DNA of 64,000 nt from JAOARY01 sp045345765 (GCA_045345765.1 CP148265.1:1736001-1800000); one strand, 5' to 3'. Positions 35,254 to 44,826 are shown, numbered from the stretch's first letter. Notes: a model not told the origin generated them from the sequence alone. Numbers and translations: made by a program.

Positions 35254-36270
35254 ATGTTTAAGAAATTTGTATCAATAGCTATGGGGTCAATGCTTGTGTT
35301 TGGTAGTTTTAGTACTGTTTTTGCTGAGGATATTTTAGCATCAAGACAGATGGTATCAAAAGATGATTATAAGATTGAAAAAGGTAAAGATAATGGAAAT
35401 GATAAAAATAAAGATACAAAAGATAATAATGGAAAAAACGATGATAAACAAAACAATGAAAAAAACGATGACAAGGATAACAATGGGAATAGTGAAAATA
35501 AAGATAATAAAGGAAAAGATAAAGAAGAAATACAACAAGCTAAGGAAGAAAGAGATATATTGAAAGAGGAAAAAGCAGAGGAAAGAGAACAAATAGAAGC
35601 GCAAAAAGATGAATTAGAAGAGAAAAAAGATAGTTTGGAAAGTGAATATGAAGAAATAAAAAAACAATATGAAGAAGCAATTGAAGCAAATGATGAGGAA
35701 TTAGCAGCAAAATTAAAAGAAGAAATGGACGAACTAGAAGAAGAATGGATGAATGCTATAGAAGAATTTAGAGAAAAATTAAGAGAAATGAAAACTATTA
35801 ATGTACGAAAATATAGTAAAGATGAATTAGATGAATTAAAAGAAAAGACAAAACAATTAGAAAAACAAGGAATGAAAGTATTACCTGTTGAAAATATATT
35901 TAGCAAAAAAGATAATTTGAAATTTGAAATACCTCCAGTTATAAAGGATGGAAGAACATTAATACCAGTAAGAGCAATTTCAGAAGGTTTTGGTGCAGAT
36001 GTTGAGTGGGATGAAGAAGATAGAACAATTGAAATAACAAAGGATGAAACTACAATAATATTAAATTTAGAAGATGAAATAGCTATAGTTGATGGAGAAG
36101 AAATTAAGTTAGACACAAAGGCTGAAATAATTAGTAACAGAACTGTAGTGCCACTTAGATTCATAGCAGAGACATTAGGGCTAAAAGTTAATTGGGATGA
36201 AGATGAAAGTATAATAGAGATTGAAGATGAAGATAATGAAAATGAAGATCAAGAAGATAGTGAAGATTAA
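35254..36270 (+). CDS. Exported coiled-coil protein with C-terminal copper-amine-oxidase-like stalk domain
   Basis: 338 aa. Signal peptide about 1-24 (IAMGSMLVFGSFSTVFAED). A low-complexity Asn/Lys/Asp stretch (about 40-95) follows, then a long Glu/Lys coiled coil (about 95-200). The C-terminus has two stalk repeats (DGRTLIPVRAISEGFGADVEW and NRTVVPLRFIAETLGLKVNW). Probably an extracellular structural protein; function unknown. AAGGATGG precedes the ATG. Confidence 0.85.
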   Translation: MFKKFVSIAMGSMLVFGSFSTVFAEDILASRQMVSKDDYKIEKGKDNGNDKNKDTKDNNGKNDDKQNNEKNDDKDNNGNSENKDNKGKDKEEIQQAKEERDILKEEKAEEREQIEAQKDELEEKKDSLESEYEEIKKQYEEAIEANDEELAAKLKEEMDELEEEWMNAIEEFREKLREMKTINVRKYSKDELDELKEKTKQLEKQGMKVLPVENIFSKKDNLKFEIPPVIKDGRTLIPVRAISEGFGADVEWDEEDRTIEITKDETTIILNLEDEIAIVDGEEIKLDTKAEIISNRTVVPLRFIAETLGLKVNWDEDESIIEIEDEDNENEDQEDSED

Positions 36271-36318
36271 AATTTTTAAATAGAATAAAAATAGAAATAG
36301 AGTTTAAAAAATAATAAA

Positions 36319-36362
36319 AATAGAAATAGAGCCTTAGTTTAAAGCTCTATTTCTATTTTTTA
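36319..36362 (+). terminator. Rho-independent terminator
   Basis: AAAAATAGAAATAGAGC pairs with GCTCTATTTCTATTTTT and is followed by T residues. The left arm is preceded by a direct copy of AATAAAAATAGAAATAGAG at 36283. Confidence 0.85.
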
Positions 36363-36429
36363 TTTTGTCTTTTGTTAATTTTGTTTTTATATATTTTGTT
36401 ATAATTATTATAATAAGGAGTGATTTTTA

Positions 36430-36774
36430 GTGGCTTGTATGTGTGAATTTGGGATTATAGAAGAATTTAAAGAGGATGAAGAGTATTTTTATGAACCTCA
36501 AAAATATAATTGTATTTCGATAAATGATGATATTTTAAATGATTGGTGGGATGAATTATCTTTGATTCAGACATATTTTAATTCTTATGGTGAAGTAAAT
36601 TGGGGTTTAAATAGATGGGGGACTACAATTATACCTCCAAAATCATTAGATGCTTTTTATGAAATTGTATCAAAAGATAAAAAATCGAAAACATCCAATG
36701 ATTTAAATGAGTTAATGATTTTGTTAAGAACAGCAATATCAAAAAATAAATATATTATTCATTTTGGTGTTTAG
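36430..36774 (+). CDS. Hypothetical acidic protein
   Basis: 114 aa from GTG 36430, with AAGGAGTG before it. Acidic and aromatic-rich (DWWDELSLIQTYF, VNWGLNRWGTTIIPP). No membrane segment or signal peptide. The composition and size resemble small immunity-type proteins, but I recognise no family. Confidence 0.65.
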   Translation: MACMCEFGIIEEFKEDEEYFYEPQKYNCISINDDILNDWWDELSLIQTYFNSYGEVNWGLNRWGTTIIPPKSLDAFYEIVSKDKKSKTSNDLNELMILLRTAISKNKYIIHFGV

Positions 36775-36917
36775 AATTTGTATAAGGATATTTATTATGA
36801 TATTCATATAATTTTTTTGTAATATCATTATTTTTTTTAATCATAATAGACTCCTTTAAATAAGAAATTTATAAAAACATATTAATTATATCATTAAAAT
36901 GAAAAGGTGGGAATTAA

Positions 36918-37910
36918 ATGAAAATTAAAAAGCTTAAAAAAGGTGATATTATAGGGATATTTTCACCATCAAGTCCAGCAACAAATACTTGTCCCAAGAG
37001 GTTTAATAGAGCTAAAGAATATTTAAAATCCAAGGGATTTGAGATTCTTGAAGGAAGTTTGACTGGCAAAAATGATTATTATAGGTCAGGTTCTATAAAG
37101 CAAAGAGCAGAAGAATTAAATGAACTTATTAGAAATAAAGATGTAAGGTGTATAATGTCTACTATTGGTGGATGGAATTCAAACTCTATACTTCCTTATA
37201 TTGATTATGAAGCATTCAAAAAAGATCCCAAAATAATTATAGGTTATTCAGATGTAACCGCGATACTGCTTGCTATATATAAAAAGACTGGAATAAAAAC
37301 TTTTTATGGACCAGCACTAGTGGCTTCATTTGGAGAATTAGAACCTTTAGTTAATCAAACTTTTGAGTATTTTGAGGATTTGATAATTAAAGATATTAAA
37401 TATCCATACGAGTTTAAAATGCCAGAGTTTTGGACTGATGAGTTTATTGATTGGGAAAACCAAGATAGAGCTAAGAAATTAAGAAAAAATGATTGGATTT
37501 GTGTGACCAAAGGTTGTGTAAAAGGAAGACTTATTGGTGGAAATCTAAATACTATGCAAGGATTTTTTGCTAGTGAGTACATGCCAGAAATAAAGAAAGG
37601 AGATATCTTATTTATAGAGGATTGTTTATCAAATAGTGCTGTTATAGAAAGAAGTTTTTCGATGCTAAAGGTAAGTGGTGTTCTTGATAGGATTGGTGGA
37701 ATAATCTTAGGAAAACATGAATTATTTGATGATTTAAAAACAAATAAAAAACCATATGAAATTTTATTAGAAGTATTAAATGGAAGAGAAATACCTTTTA
37801 TAGCAGAGTTTGATTGTGCTCATACTCACCCAATGTTAAGTGTTCCAATTGGATGTGAAGTGGAATTAGATGCAACAAATAAAACAATAAAAATATTAGG
37901 GGAGTTTTAG
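36918..37910 (+). CDS. S66 family peptidase (LD-carboxypeptidase / MccF-like)
   Basis: 330 aa. GDIIGIFSPSSPATNTCPKR at the start, the nucleophile elbow GYSDVTAILLAIY, GRLIGGNLNTMQGF, LFIEDC, and the catalytic His near the end in FDCAHTHPMLSVPIG mark the S66 fold. Members either trim murein tetrapeptides or inactivate microcin C-type toxins (MccF). Lack of a signal peptide and the SPSSP start fit the cytoplasmic MccF-like branch. The HEAT-like gene starts six bases downstream, so the two form an operon. Confidence 0.88.
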   Translation: MKIKKLKKGDIIGIFSPSSPATNTCPKRFNRAKEYLKSKGFEILEGSLTGKNDYYRSGSIKQRAEELNELIRNKDVRCIMSTIGGWNSNSILPYIDYEAFKKDPKIIIGYSDVTAILLAIYKKTGIKTFYGPALVASFGELEPLVNQTFEYFEDLIIKDIKYPYEFKMPEFWTDEFIDWENQDRAKKLRKNDWICVTKGCVKGRLIGGNLNTMQGFFASEYMPEIKKGDILFIEDCLSNSAVIERSFSMLKVSGVLDRIGGIILGKHELFDDLKTNKKPYEILLEVLNGREIPFIAEFDCAHTHPMLSVPIGCEVELDATNKTIKILGEF

Positions 37911-37916
37911 TAATAA

Positions 37917-39590
37917 ATGAATATTAAATTATATAAGGATTTAGATGATTTTGTCTATAATTCAATCAAGAAAATAGAAGAATATGATAAACAAAGATAT
38001 ATAATTTTTTCAAATAGAAGAAAAAATCTAATAATAGAAGAATTGGATAAGATTAAGGATGTAAATAATATCAGATTATTAAAGTATTTGATTAAATTTT
38101 CTTTGGATAAAGATTTTGATATTGCATCAAAAGCATTAAGTCATTTAAAAAACATTATTGATAATCTTAGTATGAAAGAATTTTTATTTTTGGCTGAGTT
38201 TTTTAGAAGTTATTTAGATAATTATTTTACCTATTATTATGGTGGAAAAATAATTGATGAATTAGAAAAGAAATATTTTGAGATTAAAAAATTTAAATTA
38301 AATCTTATAGAAAGGTTTGATGATGATAAAAAATATATATTAGCAATATTAACTATGTATTCAAATGGATATGTGAGAGAAGATGCGTTAAAAGAACTAG
38401 CTAAGATAGATGATGGATTTAAATTAAAATATATAATGGTTAGAATTAATGATTGGGTGTTAGAAGTTAGAACTGTAGCCAAAAATGAATTAATAAATAA
38501 TATAAAAATAAAATATTTAAAGGATTTTGTGGATTCATTACTTATAATAAGAAGAATTGAATTTTGGAGTAGAGACAATCATGAAGATGTATTAAGATTT
38601 ATAAAAGATTTTATACTTGATGAGAATAAATATGATATTTTGTTTGATTGTTTCAAACATACAAAAGATTTTTTTGTAAAAAGAGAATTATTTAATTATT
38701 TATTAAATATAAAATTAGATCCAAAACTGATTTTGGACTATGGAATTAAGTCTAATGATGTTTTGATTGTAAGAAATGCAGTTAAAAAGATAAAAGAGAT
38801 AATAAATGATGATAATAAAAATGAAATATTTAATTTATTAAAAGAATCAAAGAATAAATTTTGTAGAATAAAAGCTATTGATATTTTAGAGGATTTAAAT
38901 AAAGATATAAAAGATTATATACCATTTTTGTTCGACAGTTCTTGTGGAATTAGAGATTATTGTAGATTTAAATTAAGAAAGAAAGAGATTTTTGATTTTA
39001 GAAAAATATATTTAGAAGAATTAGAAAAAAATAATTATAAGTTAGCATGTATATTATCAGGATTAAAGGATGTTGGGTTAAAGGAAGATAGTAAGATTTT
39101 CAAAAATTATATAGATCATAAAAATATGAAAATTAAAAGAATAGCTTTATTTGGAATGTTTTCTTTGAATGATGAAGAAGATAAAAGATATCTTATGAAA
39201 TTTTTAGTATCTGATGATAAAATTGAGTCTAATATTGCAAAAAAAATTATTATTAAAAATAATATAAGATTGGATTTTGAATTTGTATATGAAGCATTTA
39301 AGGATAGAAATTATGAGGAATATGTATATAGTAATTTGATAATACTTATAAATTCATATTCTAAATGGTCGATGATGGAGTTTTTATTTAAATTATTAGA
39401 TATTATAGATGATAAATATATAAGTTTAGTAAATCAAAAACTTGAAAATTTAATATTAAATTTTAATAATTCGTTTTTGAAGCCAAAAGAAAATGAATTA
39501 CAAAATATAATATATTTATTTAAAAAAATTAATAAAAAGTTAGATACTAAAAATAAATCATATATAGAATCAATACTTAAACTTGAATAG
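37917..39590 (+). CDS. HEAT-repeat-like alpha-solenoid protein
   Basis: 557 aa, almost entirely helical by eye, with repeating 30-40-residue units of the HEAT type (for example NNIRLLKYLIKFSLDKDFD; DWVLEVRTVAKNELI; SCGIRDYCRFKLRKKEIFDF). No signal peptide or catalytic motif. The GGGGAG ribosome site lies within the end of the upstream S66 peptidase gene. A scaffold or binding role is likely; the partner is unknown. Confidence 0.7.
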   Translation: MNIKLYKDLDDFVYNSIKKIEEYDKQRYIIFSNRRKNLIIEELDKIKDVNNIRLLKYLIKFSLDKDFDIASKALSHLKNIIDNLSMKEFLFLAEFFRSYLDNYFTYYYGGKIIDELEKKYFEIKKFKLNLIERFDDDKKYILAILTMYSNGYVREDALKELAKIDDGFKLKYIMVRINDWVLEVRTVAKNELINNIKIKYLKDFVDSLLIIRRIEFWSRDNHEDVLRFIKDFILDENKYDILFDCFKHTKDFFVKRELFNYLLNIKLDPKLILDYGIKSNDVLIVRNAVKKIKEIINDDNKNEIFNLLKESKNKFCRIKAIDILEDLNKDIKDYIPFLFDSSCGIRDYCRFKLRKKEIFDFRKIYLEELEKNNYKLACILSGLKDVGLKEDSKIFKNYIDHKNMKIKRIALFGMFSLNDEEDKRYLMKFLVSDDKIESNIAKKIIIKNNIRLDFEFVYEAFKDRNYEEYVYSNLIILINSYSKWSMMEFLFKLLDIIDDKYISLVNQKLENLILNFNNSFLKPKENELQNIIYLFKKINKKLDTKNKSYIESILKLE

Positions 39591-39604
39591 ATAGATTAAT
39601 AATA

Positions 39605-39646
39605 AAAGGATATGTTAAACAAAACTCTAAGTATAACATATCCTTT
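39605..39646. terminator. Bidirectional terminator between convergent genes
   Basis: AAAGGATATGTTA and TAACATATCCTTT form a perfect 13-bp stem between the HEAT-like gene and the minus-strand HAD gene. Confidence 0.82.
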
Positions 39647-39653
39647 ATTTATA

Positions 39654-40337
39654 TTAGATTAAGATATCTAATATATGTTCAATTTTATCTATTTCATAAG
39701 TGGCTTTCGAATTAGGAATATCTTTAAAATGTTTTATCAAAACAGAATCTATTCCAAACTCATATGCTCCTTTTATATCTGAATTAGGAGTATCTCCTAC
39801 CATAAGAGTATTAAGTTTATTCATATTAGGATATTTATCAAAGATTATTTTAAAGAAATTTTTATGTGGTTTTTCAAAGCCTAATTCATCAGAAATAAAT
39901 ATATCATCAAAGAGTTCAATTAGCTTAGAATCACTAAGTCTCATCCTTTGAGTTTTAGAAAGTCCATTTGTTCCTGCAAATATTTTATATTTATTTTCTT
40001 TTAATTTTTTTAATGTATCAAATGCATTTGGAAGCATGTGATGACCTTTATTTATATGACTTCTATACTCATTTTCAACTTCATTTGCATCAATATCAAA
40101 GCCATAATGGTCAAAAAATTCCTTAAATCTTCCAACCAAAAGCTCTTCTTTAGAAATAAGACCATCTTCTAACTTAGTCCACATTTTAATATTTATTTCT
40201 TTATATTTGCGATAAGTTTCATCATTAAAAGGCATATTAAATTTTTTAAATACTTTTTGTAAAGATATATTTTGTGTATGTTGAAAATCAAATATAGTAT
40301 CATCAAGATCAAAAATTATAAATTCATATTTTCTCAT
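39654..40337 (-). CDS. HAD-family pyrimidine 5'-nucleotidase (YjjG type)
   Basis: 227 aa. HAD motif I FDLDDTIFDFQHT (DxDxT), motif II in FAGTNGLSKTQ, motif III Lys in GFEKPHKNFF, and motif IV GDTPNSDIKGA. The overall pattern is that of YjjG-type nucleotidases, which hydrolyse pyrimidine and non-canonical nucleoside monophosphates. AGGTGATTTT precedes the ATG. Monocistronic on the minus strand. Confidence 0.88.
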   Translation of the reverse strand: MRKYEFIIFDLDDTIFDFQHTQNISLQKVFKKFNMPFNDETYRKYKEINIKMWTKLEDGLISKEELLVGRFKEFFDHYGFDIDANEVENEYRSHINKGHHMLPNAFDTLKKLKENKYKIFAGTNGLSKTQRMRLSDSKLIELFDDIFISDELGFEKPHKNFFKIIFDKYPNMNKLNTLMVGDTPNSDIKGAYEFGIDSVLIKHFKDIPNSKATYEIDKIEHILDILI

Positions 40338-40434
40338 AAAATCACCTCTTTATTATTAATGTAATTTAAGGGGTATCTTATCATAAGAATACCCAATTAG
40401 CTTTAATTTATATTTAAGAAAAATTAATTTATAT

Positions 40435-41073
40435 TTAAGAAACTTTTTTTGATTTTAAATATCTAGCATGCATATTTTTTCCGAAATTCATAGCAGCTGA
40501 TAGTATGAATAAGCTGATTATCGTACCTTCTCTTATATAGTAAGGTAGATTATATAGATAAGAAACTATAATAGATATAATTACTGAAAATACATCAACA
40601 CTATATCTTAATTGTAAGAAAGAAAAATTAGTTTTTTCGCTAATAGCAATACAAAAGCTTTCTAGTGGAAAGGTTATAACATTATAACTTATTATTACAC
40701 CGACACTAAGTCCTCCAATTACTGTTCCCATAGTAAAGACTAACACATTTAATAAGTAATTTGTTATATTTAGATTGGATAATAGATTATATACAAAGAA
40801 ATTGATGAAGAAACCAAACATAAATACGGACAATGTTTGAATTATGTATTTTTTCTTATGTTTAAAATTACTAAGTATCATATAGCCTACTAAAAAGAGT
40901 ATATTTAACACAGTTGTTATTGTACCAACCTTTATATCAAAGGCTTTGGCTATGGAAAGATTCATTGCATTATAACTACTTATACCTATTGATGCCTTGA
41001 TGGTTAGACTTGTTCCAAGTGCACAAAGGACGTAAAAGAAATAAGATTTTAGCATTTTGTTTAAATTGTTCAT
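40435..41073 (-). CDS. YczE/YitT-like integral membrane protein
   Basis: 212 aa with five or six membrane segments (FYVLCALGTSLTIKASIG; TTVLNILFLVGYMIL; TLSVFMFGFFINFFVYNLL; LNVLVFTMGTVIGGLSVGVI; DVFSVIISIIVSYLY). The start pattern and GxSxYNAMNLSIA fit the YczE/YyaS family of predicted membrane proteins. Transport substrate, if any, unknown. GAAGGGAG precedes the ATG. Confidence 0.8.
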   Translation of the reverse strand: MNNLNKMLKSYFFYVLCALGTSLTIKASIGISSYNAMNLSIAKAFDIKVGTITTVLNILFLVGYMILSNFKHKKKYIIQTLSVFMFGFFINFFVYNLLSNLNITNYLLNVLVFTMGTVIGGLSVGVIISYNVITFPLESFCIAISEKTNFSFLQLRYSVDVFSVIISIIVSYLYNLPYYIREGTIISLFILSAAMNFGKNMHARYLKSKKVS

Positions 41074-41280
41074 ACAAAAACTCCCTTCATATTTAAATTC
41101 AATTAGAATGATTATACCAATTAGAAATTATATTGTATAGTAGTTTTGTATTAAAAAACATGACTTATGTCATCTTTTTAAAGTTTTTTTATATAAATAT
41201 ACCTCATATATAATCAAATGATTTGATAAATATATAGTAAAATAAATATTAGAATATACTAAAAGATTGAGGGTGAAGTT

Positions 41281-41700
41281 TTGGAAATAGGATTTTTGGA
41301 TGTTGGTCAAATTGATGAATCAAAATTAGTTGTTGTACTTATTGTTTCTAAACATAAGGATAAATGGGTATATGTTAGACATGAAAAAAGAACTACATTA
41401 GAACTTCCAGGTGGTCATATTGAAGATGGTGAAGAAATAGATATAGCAGCAAGAAGAGAATTATATGAAGAAACAGGTGCGAAGGAGTTTGAATTAACAC
41501 CAGTTAATGATTATTATGTCAAAGAAGGAGATATAATAAATTATGGAAGACTTTATTATTCAAATATAAAAACATTTGATAAACTTCCTGATTATGAAAT
41601 TGCAGAGATTAAATTATTAGACTCTAAGCCAAAGCATATGACTTATCCGCAGATTCAAGAGGCTTTGTATTCTAGGGTGTTAGAATTTTTAAGAAACTAA
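41281..41700 (+). CDS. NUDIX hydrolase
   Basis: 139 aa from TTG 41281, after GAGGGTGAAG. A complete Nudix box lies at about 44-66 (GGHIEDGEEIDIAARRELYE then ETGA), with the REXXEE metal ligands intact. Hydrolyses a nucleoside diphosphate linked to another moiety; the substrate is unknown. The SDR gene starts 17 bases downstream, so they are probably co-transcribed. Confidence 0.9.
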   Translation: MEIGFLDVGQIDESKLVVVLIVSKHKDKWVYVRHEKRTTLELPGGHIEDGEEIDIAARRELYEETGAKEFELTPVNDYYVKEGDIINYGRLYYSNIKTFDKLPDYEIAEIKLLDSKPKHMTYPQIQEALYSRVLEFLRN

Positions 41701-41717
41701 AAAAGGAGATGATTATA

Positions 41718-42380
41718 TTGAAAAAAATACTTATAACTGGTGCAGGAACTGGACTTGGTAAGGAATTAGCAAAATTATATGCTAAGGATAATAATCATAT
41801 AATTTTGGTTGCAAGAAGAAGCGATAAATTAGAAGAAGTAAAAAAAGAGATAGAAAAAGAAGGCTTTAGTGCAAGTGTGATGACTTGTGATATAAGTAAT
41901 TATAATGAGGTTCAAGAATTAAGAAGAAAACTGATAAAGGATAATTCTAAAATTGATTATCTTATAAATAATGCTGGAGTAGGTTACTTTGGAGCATTAG
42001 AAGATCTTAAATTAGAAGAATTAAACACTATGATAGATGTGAATGTAAAGGGAACAATAATGCTAACTAAAGAATTGCTTCCTTATATTAAAGAGAGAAT
42101 AATAAATATAATATCAACAGCAGGATTAAAAGGCAAACCAAATGAAGCTGTATATGTTGCATCTAAGTTTGCAATAAGAGGTTTTAGTGAGAGTTTGGTA
42201 AAGGAATTGGAAGGCAAGGAATTAAAGGTAACAGCTGTTTATATGGGTGGTATGAATACACCGTTTTGGGATGACTCGACACATATAAAGGATAAATCAA
42301 GATTAAAGTCACCAAAAGAGGTTGCAAAAATTATAAAGGAACAGGATGATGGTAGAAATGAAATAATAGTTTCTAAATAA
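41718..42380 (+). CDS. Short-chain dehydrogenase/reductase
   Basis: 220 aa from TTG 41718; the ATG at 41709 abuts the AAAGGAG site and is rejected. Rossmann motif TGAGTGLGKEL, NNAGVGYFG, and the catalytic Ser and YxxxK in STAGLKGKPNEAVYVASKFA. It is a classical NAD(P)-dependent SDR with unknown substrate. Placed between the NUDIX gene and a HTH-like gene. Confidence 0.9.
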   Translation: MKKILITGAGTGLGKELAKLYAKDNNHIILVARRSDKLEEVKKEIEKEGFSASVMTCDISNYNEVQELRRKLIKDNSKIDYLINNAGVGYFGALEDLKLEELNTMIDVNVKGTIMLTKELLPYIKERIINIISTAGLKGKPNEAVYVASKFAIRGFSESLVKELEGKELKVTAVYMGGMNTPFWDDSTHIKDKSRLKSPKEVAKIIKEQDDGRNEIIVSK

Positions 42381-42424
42381 ATGCTATACTTATAGATATA
42401 GGCTAAAAATGAAAGGAAGATTAT

Positions 42425-43132
42425 ATGATTAAATCAAAATTAAAAGATATGGGAATAGTATTAGGAGAATTTGCAGAAACATTAGGAATTTCAAGAAGTA
42501 CATTGGACAAATATATTAAATTATATGAACAGGGAAAAGTTATTCCAAAAGAAGACTATGATAATATATTTCATATATTATTTGATGAGGTATTACCATA
42601 TGATGAATTTCTAAATATATTAGGTGAATTTGAAGAAGAAATGATGAGAGTTGAAATGATGGATATCAAAGAGTTTAGTCCTTATGAAAGAGGATTGCTT
42701 CTTGGTAATTTTGATATCATGAAAAAAGATATGAAGGACAAAAGAGGATTTGATAATACAGTTCACGAATTTGCAGGATTTAGCATATCAGCATACAAGG
42801 ATATAGAAGTTTTATATCATGTAACAAAGTTATTTTCATATATGGTAGGAATTACAGATATGAAAAATGTAGAGGAAAATGAAAAGATATTTATTTCTAA
42901 TTTATATAGATTAATTCAAGATTTTGAAAAAGGTGAGTTAAAAGTTGATGAAATAGCTTTTAAAAATTTACAAAAAGAAATAGAATCAAATAAACAAATG
43001 ATAGAAGATGGTAGAGAGCGTATGAAGGAAGAACTATTAAAGCAACCTGAAATAAAGCAAATGATGGATGCAGGAATAGATATAGATTATATAGTAGATA
43101 CTATAATTGCAAATGAAGAATTTGAAGACTAG
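42425..43132 (+). CDS. Hypothetical protein with N-terminal helix-turn-helix
   Basis: 235 aa. The first 45 residues look like an HTH (LGEFAETLGISRSTLDKYIK). The rest is acidic and helical (FEEEMMRVEMMD; ERMKEELLKQPEIKQMM). A possible DNA-binding regulator; no known family recognised. GAAAGGAAG precedes the ATG. Confidence 0.7.
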   Translation: MIKSKLKDMGIVLGEFAETLGISRSTLDKYIKLYEQGKVIPKEDYDNIFHILFDEVLPYDEFLNILGEFEEEMMRVEMMDIKEFSPYERGLLLGNFDIMKKDMKDKRGFDNTVHEFAGFSISAYKDIEVLYHVTKLFSYMVGITDMKNVEENEKIFISNLYRLIQDFEKGELKVDEIAFKNLQKEIESNKQMIEDGRERMKEELLKQPEIKQMMDAGIDIDYIVDTIIANEEFED

Positions 43133-43199
43133 AATAATTGAATTTATAATTTTTTAATTTGATATCAAAGCAAGTTAAAAAAATTAAAAATAATTGATT

Positions 43200-43299
43200 T
43201 AGGAGCTATTTTGCTAAAAATACAAAGATATATTGTGTTTATCTTAAATTTATAACACAGCGTATTATTGTATTTTTTATGTAATAGCTCTTTATTTTT
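43200..43299 (+). repeat. About 95-bp structured hairpin, element B
   Basis: Outer stem AGGAGCTATT / AATAGCTCTT encloses an AT-rich inner fold with GATATATTGTGTTTATC and AAATTTATAACACA. Layout and inner sequence resemble element A at 33786, while the outer stem differs but remains paired. It follows the HTH-like gene. Confidence 0.6.
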
Positions 43300-43393
43300 T
43301 TAGATATATTTTAGGTTTTGTAATTTGTAATAAATTATTTTTTTAGATATACTTTAGATATTCAAAATAACAGTGACAAGGAAGGACATTAAG

Positions 43394-44314
43394 ATGTTTT
43401 TATACAAAATAGAAAAAGATAATTTAAAAGAAATAAAGGAAAAACCATTTAAAAAAGAAGTAGAATTACATAAACTTTGTGAAAATAATTTGGAAAATAT
43501 ATTTGGACTTAAATTTGTAAAAAGAGAATTTGCATTTAAAAATTTTAGATTAGATACCTTAGCATTTGATGAAAATACAAAGTCATTTGTAATAATAGAA
43601 TACAAAAATACAGGTAATTTTAGTGTTATAGACCAAGGATATGCTTATTTATCTTTGATGCTAAACAATAAGGCAGAATTCATTCTTGAATACAATGAAA
43701 ATTGTAATAGCACATTAAAAAGAACTGATGTAGATTGGTCACAATCAAGAGTTATATTTGTTTCGCCTGTATTTAATAATTATCAAAAGGAATCAATTAA
43801 TTTTAAAGATTTGCCTTTTGAACTTTGGGAAGTCAAAAAGTTTAGCAATGATACGGTTTATTTTAATCAAATAAAAGCATCCAAGAAAGCTGAATCAATA
43901 AATAAAATATCTACAAATAGTAAGGAAGTTAATATAGTTAATAAGGAAATTAAATTATATACAGAAGAACAACATCTAAAAAATACAAGTGAAGAAATAG
44001 CAGATTTATATGAAAAACTAAAGAGCTATATATTATTATTGGATGATAATATTGATCTAAAGCCTAAAAAAAGAGAGATAGGCTTTATGTACAAAAAAAG
44101 AATGATGGTAGATATACTTCTTCAAAAGAAATCATTAAAAATGTGGCTTAATGCAAAAAAAGGTGAATTAAAAGACAATAATAAAATAACAAGAGATGTA
44201 TCAAATACTGGTCATTGGGGTAATGGTGATTATGAGATACAAATAAGTGATGATGAAGAAATTGAATATATATTTATTTTGATTAAACAATTATATAAAA
44301 GTAAAAATAAATAG
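43394..44314 (+). CDS. Predicted nuclease-like protein with C-terminal DUF5655 domain
   Basis: 306 aa from ATG 43394, with AAGGAAGG before it. The N-terminal 130 residues resemble a PD-(D/E)xK nuclease: RLDTLAFDENTKSFVIIEYKN provides the Asp and ExK, followed by QGYAYLSLML. After a linker, the C-terminal 100 residues (EKLKSYILLLDDNIDLKPKK; MWLNAKKGELKDN; TGHWGNGDYEIQISDDEE) fit DUF5655. Nuclease activity is a prediction from motif only. Confidence 0.8.
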   Translation: MFLYKIEKDNLKEIKEKPFKKEVELHKLCENNLENIFGLKFVKREFAFKNFRLDTLAFDENTKSFVIIEYKNTGNFSVIDQGYAYLSLMLNNKAEFILEYNENCNSTLKRTDVDWSQSRVIFVSPVFNNYQKESINFKDLPFELWEVKKFSNDTVYFNQIKASKKAESINKISTNSKEVNIVNKEIKLYTEEQHLKNTSEEIADLYEKLKSYILLLDDNIDLKPKKREIGFMYKKRMMVDILLQKKSLKMWLNAKKGELKDNNKITRDVSNTGHWGNGDYEIQISDDEEIEYIFILIKQLYKSKNK

Positions 44315-44340
44315 TAAAATGATTAAAAGGAGTGATTTTG

Positions 44341-44811
44341 ATGGCTATAAATAAGGTAAGAGAATATTTGAGCAAATGGAATGTGTCCGAACGTATATTG
44401 GAATTTGAAGTATCTAGTGCCACTGTTGATTTAGCAGCCAAAGCAGTAGGATGTGAACCTAAAAGAATTGCAAAATCTCTATCATTTTTGGTTAAGGAAA
44501 ATCCCATTTTAATTGTAACTGCTGGTGATGCCAAAATAGATAATAAAAAATTTAAAACTATATTTGAATCAAAAGCTAAAATGATAAATAAAGATGATGT
44601 AGAAAAATTAATTGGCTATGATGTTGGTGGTGTATGTCCTTTTGGTATAAATGAAAATGTAGAAGTTTATCTTGATGAGTCTCTAAAAAGATTCAAAACA
44701 GTATTTCCTGCTTGTGGAACAGCTAATAGTGCAATAGAGGTTGATTTAATTGAATTAGAGACTTTTTCTAATTATAAAAACTGGATAGATGTATGTAAGG
44801 ACTGGGAATAA
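44341..44811 (+). CDS. YbaK/EbsC-family aminoacyl-tRNA deacylase
   Basis: 156 aa from ATG 44341; the GTG at 44332 lies in the AAAAGGAG site. AAKAVGCEPKRIAKSLSF, ILIVTAGDAKIDNKKF and VGGVCPFGI fit the YbaK/ProX editing fold, which hydrolyses mischarged aminoacyl-tRNA. Next gene begins 15 bases after its stop. Confidence 0.9.
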   Translation: MAINKVREYLSKWNVSERILEFEVSSATVDLAAKAVGCEPKRIAKSLSFLVKENPILIVTAGDAKIDNKKFKTIFESKAKMINKDDVEKLIGYDVGGVCPFGINENVEVYLDESLKRFKTVFPACGTANSAIEVDLIELETFSNYKNWIDVCKDWE

Positions 44812-44826
44812 TAATGGTGCTGATTT

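Noticed and set aside
35367..36164. Long minus-strand reading frame opposite the coiled-coil stalk protein.
   Set aside because: It is a Ser/Phe-rich shadow of the Glu/Lys-rich coding strand, with no ribosome site.
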